A DNA stretch of 32,407 bases, taken from positions 1 to 32,407 of the forward strand of contig JAGGRX010000021.1 of the NCBI GenBank assembly GCA_021159405.1, in the 5' to 3' direction. Below, piece by piece: positions 30,164 to 32,407 of the stretch; within the stretch, counting starts at the first letter, position 1, and every line of letters starts with the position of its first letter. Position numbers and translations under genes: made by a program. Source of the DNA: Candidatus Bipolaricaulota bacterium (GTDB lineage Bacteria; Bipolaricaulota; Bipolaricaulia; Bipolaricaulales; Bipolaricaulaceae). A model generated the notes under the pieces. It was not told where the DNA came from and did no database searches. It saw only the letters and a program-made list of their open reading frames with translations.

Positions 30164-31180
30164 GTGGACACGCAGGTTTTGGACTGCAGCGCCGCCGGGA
30201 TCGCCAAGGCGGCGGAGATCGTCCGGGCTGGGGGCCTGGTGGCATTCCCCACCGAGACGGTGTATGGGCTGGGGGCAAACGCCCTGTCCGCCCAGGCCGT
30301 GGCCAGGATCTTCGAGGCCAAGGGGCGGCCCCGGTTCGACCCGATCATCGTGCACGTGGCGGGCCCAAAGGAGGCCGAGCCCCTGTGGGCAGAGGTTCCA
30401 CCCTTGGCCCGGGCCCTCATGGCCCGCTTTTGGCCCGGCCCCCTCACCTTGGTCCTCCCAAAGTCCGGGCTGATCCCAGAGATCGTGACCGCTGGCCTGC
30501 CCACGGTGGCGGTGAGGATGCCCGACCACCCCATGGCCCTGGCCCTCATCCGCGAGGCCGGCTGTCCCATCGCCGCCCCCAGCGCCAACCGGTTCGGCCG
30601 GCCCAGCCCTACCCACCACGACCACGTGCTCGATTACCTGGCCGGGAGGATAGAAGCGGTGCTCGCTTGCGGCCCCACCCCAGTGGGGATCGAGTCCACC
30701 GTCGTGTCCTTGGTGGAGACCCCGCCCCGGGTGCTAAGGCCCGGAGGCACCCCGCTTGAAGCCCTGCGGGAAGTGGTGGGGGAGCTGCGGGTGGATCCAC
30801 CTCGGGTGAGCCAGGGGGCAGCCCCAGCCCCGGGAACCCTGCCCCGGCACTATGTTCCCCAGATCCCGCTGTTCCTCCTCGAGCCCGGCCCTCCCGAAGG
30901 CAGAGAAAAACTGCCCCGCCGCCGGTGCGGCATCCTGGCCTTCCGAGGGGAGTGGCACGACTTCGGACGCGTGGAGGTGCTGTCCCAGTCGGGGGACCTC
31001 AGGGAGGCGGCAGCGAACTTCTTCGCGGCCCTGCATGAGCTTGATCGGGCGGGGCTTTCCGCCATCGTGGCCGAGCCGGTTCCCGAGGAAGGGCTTGGGG
31101 TGGCGATCATGGACCGGCTCAGACGAGCTGCCTCAGGCCGGGCCCGCCTGGACGACGAGTTCGTCTGGATCGTAAGATAA
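30164..31180 (+). CDS. tsaC: L-threonylcarbamoyladenylate synthase, Sua5 type
   Basis: A 338-residue enzyme that makes threonylcarbamoyl-AMP for the t6A modification of ANN-decoding tRNAs. The YrdC-fold catalytic domain (about 1-200) shows GGLVAFPTETVYGLG, KGRPRFDPIIVHV, FWPGPLTLVL, VRMPDHP, PSANRFGRPSPT and VGIESTVVSL. A linker RHYVPQIPL and the Sua5 C-terminal domain follow. I chose the GTG at 30164 because GAGGAG lies at ideal distance (30152-30157). The ATG at 30134 would need an extra 10 residues with no homology and overlaps the divergent start codon. The PfpI-like gene follows after 6 bp. Confidence 0.93.
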   Translation: MDTQVLDCSAAGIAKAAEIVRAGGLVAFPTETVYGLGANALSAQAVARIFEAKGRPRFDPIIVHVAGPKEAEPLWAEVPPLARALMARFWPGPLTLVLPKSGLIPEIVTAGLPTVAVRMPDHPMALALIREAGCPIAAPSANRFGRPSPTHHDHVLDYLAGRIEAVLACGPTPVGIESTVVSLVETPPRVLRPGGTPLEALREVVGELRVDPPRVSQGAAPAPGTLPRHYVPQIPLFLLEPGPPEGREKLPRRRCGILAFRGEWHDFGRVEVLSQSGDLREAAANFFAALHELDRAGLSAIVAEPVPEEGLGVAIMDRLRRAASGRARLDDEFVWIVR

Positions 31181-31186
31181 GGAAGT

Positions 31187-31708
31187 ATGAAGCTAACCGG
31201 AAAGCGGGTGGCGGTGTTGGTGGCGGACCTCTACCAGGAACTTGAGTTCTGGTATCCATACTACCGACTCATCGAAGAGGGAGCGCAGGTCGTGGCGGTG
31301 GGCCCTGAGGCCCGGGAGTACAAGAGCAAGCTGGGGTACCCGGCCAAGGCGGACCTTTCGGGGAAGGAGGCCCGGGCCCAGGACTTCGACGCCGTGATCA
31401 TCCCCGGGGGCTACGCCCCGGACTACATGAGGAGGAGCCCGGAGCTGGTGGCGTTCGTGCGCGAAATGGCCGAGTCCGGGAAGGTAGTGGCCGCCATCTG
31501 CCACGGGGGCTGGATGCTGTGCTCGGCCCGGGTGGTGCGGGGGAAGCGGGTCACCAGCTTCTACGCCATCCGGGACGATCTGGAAAACGCCGGGGCAACC
31601 TGGGTGGACGAGCCGGTGGTGCGGGACGGGAACCTCATCACCTCCCGCGTCCCAAGCGACCTCCCCGCCTTCCTGCGCGAGATCATCTCCGCCTTGACTG
31701 AGGGCTAG
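31187..31708 (+). CDS. PfpI/DJ-1-family protein
   Basis: A 173-residue class-I-glutamine-amidotransferase-like protein. It has the PfpI acid residue region LYQELEFWYP (Glu18), DAVIIPGGYAPDYMRR, and the nucleophile elbow AAICHGGWML with Cys105-His106, then GKRVTSFYAIRDDLENAGA. Members act as deglycase/glyoxalase-like enzymes or chaperones, formerly described as intracellular proteases. It is the second gene of the Sua5 unit. No terminator hairpin is obvious after it. Confidence 0.92.
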   Translation: MKLTGKRVAVLVADLYQELEFWYPYYRLIEEGAQVVAVGPEAREYKSKLGYPAKADLSGKEARAQDFDAVIIPGGYAPDYMRRSPELVAFVREMAESGKVVAAICHGGWMLCSARVVRGKRVTSFYAIRDDLENAGATWVDEPVVRDGNLITSRVPSDLPAFLREIISALTEG

Positions 31709-31744
31709 CGCCTTTCCGGCTTCGTCCGACCTCAAACCTAAATC

Positions 31745-32095
31745 CGTGATGAGATAGCAGCCCATCGCTGCCTCGCCCCACATCCGGGCCGCTTGCTAGA
31801 ATACATCTTGGCCATCCGCATAACGAACCGCGGGCTGCCGGACGTCCTCCACTCAAGCAAATATCCGCTCTCACTTCGATTGCCTCTTTTCCGCCTCGGC
31901 CAGAGACGAAGAACCCCCCTTCGCGGTGCCCGCACCCGATCCAAAGTCTCCTGAGCGGGCCTCACTTCGCGGCATGTCCTGCCCTCAATACGTACAGGAT
32001 CCCATAGAGCACCTTGCGATCGTCGGCCCGAGGACGCCCAGTGTGGGCAGGTGGAGGCAGAAGCGGCCGAATCCTCTCTGCTCGTCGGTAAGTTT
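31745..32095 (-). pseudogene. Decayed IS5-type transposase remnant
   Basis: Conserved pieces of an IS5-like (DUF4096-type) transposase appear in different minus-strand frames. KLTDEQ (about 32080-32095) is followed after a frameshift by ERIRPLLPPP, HTGRPRADDRKVLYG and ILYVLRAGHAAK, which ends at a TGA (31964-31962). DMPR continues in a third frame. The C-terminal piece ERIFA-stop-VEDVRQPAVRY and ADGQDVF (about 31799-31870) contains further stops. The central catalytic part is missing, so the element is dead. I could not identify convincing terminal inverted repeats. The 127-residue open frame across this region is not a real gene. This also accounts for the otherwise gene-free stretch 31709-32121. 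Confidence 0.72.
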
Positions 32096-32121
32096 AGACC
32101 CTTCATTCTAACCAAAAGCAC

Positions 32122-32407
32122 TCACATGCCATATAAAACAATTGCTAGCACCCCAAACACCGCTTCAATTCCCATGAGCACGAGCACCAAAGTGCGCTCG
32201 TGGATCCCACCGGTGAGCTTCATGATGGCTTGGCATAAACCTTTCGGGCCATCCGCCGGACAATAAAGCTTGCCGTTCCTCAACTCACCAAAGCTCTTGG
32301 GAAAGCGGTGGGCAGCCTTGAATAGCAAATCGATTACATACGGAACAAACATGATAACACCTGCTGTCTCGAAGTTCCCCACGATGACTGCAGCGGCGAT
32401 GATCGCT
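32122..32407 (-). CDS. C-terminal end of a MraY/GPT-family GlcNAc-1-phosphate transferase-like protein (5' part beyond window)
   Basis: The frame is open to the window edge, with AIIAAAVIVGNFETAG as the first visible residues, so the listed part is about 94 C-terminal residues. GNFETAGVIMFVPYVIDLL, then RFPKSFGELRNGKL, and a final hydrophobic helix (LVLVLMGIEAVFGVLAIVL) match the end of archaeal/eukaryotic-type polyprenyl-phosphate GlcNAc-1-phosphate transferases (GT4-like MraY/WecA superfamily). In those proteins GNxEK is followed by a membrane helix and KSFG. Such enzymes start lipid-linked glycan synthesis. The DNA here is about 40% GC in 32101-32160, far below the neighbours, which suggests acquisition by transfer. 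Family assignment from a fragment is tentative. Confidence 0.62.
   Translation of the reverse strand, partial: AIIAAAVIVGNFETAGVIMFVPYVIDLLFKAAHRFPKSFGELRNGKLYCPADGPKGLCQAIMKLTGGIHERTLVLVLMGIEAVFGVLAIVLYGM

Noticed and set aside
31738..32121. 127-residue minus-strand open frame as a protein gene
   Set aside because: The frame mixes out-of-frame pieces of an IS5 transposase remnant and has no Shine-Dalgarno or coherent domain.

Overview
The window is GC-rich, gene-dense bacterial chromosome. It is built around a translation/transcription core operon on the minus strand, about 14.3 kb down to 5.2 kb. The order is tRNA-Thr(TGT), tRNA-Tyr, tRNA-Thr(GGT), tuf, rpmG, tRNA-Trp, secE, nusG, rplK, rplA, rplJ, rplL, rpoB, then a Nudix hydrolase. 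NusG carries a large internal insertion of the kind known from Thermotoga. EF-Tu is Thermotoga-like overall but has an aberrant switch I. The M1 peptidase ends in an Omp85-like barrel, which implies an outer membrane. My inference is a deep-branching diderm bacterium (Bipolaricaulota/Acetothermia or a Thermotoga-allied lineage). The phylum is not proven by what I can see.

Layout. At 1-3.85 kb (minus) an ArsB/NhaD-type ion transporter, a metallo-beta-lactamase-fold hydrolase and priA (cut by the window edge) form one operon. It is divergent from a CPA-type Na+/H+ antiporter at 3.94-5.17 kb. The core operon follows. At 14.4-18.8 kb (plus) are the M1 peptidase and an ABC-2 exporter pair. At 18.8-21.7 kb (minus) are an EF-G-like paralogue with a degenerate G domain, a CBS-domain protein and YjbQ. 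At 21.8-24.3 kb (plus) are two DUF47/PhoU-like proteins on either side of a secreted metallophosphatase. At 24.3-25.5 kb (minus) are a ComEA-like protein, an unrecognised protein and tRNA-Leu. At 25.55-26.27 kb (plus) is a fumarylacetoacetase-family enzyme. At 26.3-30.1 kb (minus) are an amidohydrolase, a GT4 glycosyltransferase, mutM and an OsmC-family protein. At 30.16-31.7 kb (plus) are a Sua5-type threonylcarbamoyl-AMP synthase and a PfpI/DJ-1 protein. The last 0.7 kb is less GC-rich and holds a decayed IS5-type transposase and the C-terminal end of an archaeal-type GlcNAc-1-phosphate transferase-like gene.

Most notable observations: (1) rpoB has a strong Shine-Dalgarno separated from its ATG by a perfect 8-bp hairpin, which looks like a split ribosome-binding site; (2) rpoB is not followed by rpoC; (3) the EF-Tu switch I motif RGITI is replaced; (4) the RpoB rifampicin/fork-loop-2 region is two residues short; (5) L10 has three tandem 11-residue L7/L12-binding repeats; (6) an M1 peptidase is fused to a beta-barrel; (7) a phosphatase sits between two PhoU-like genes. 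There is no CRISPR array, phage or intact mobile element, and no obvious multi-gene defence system.
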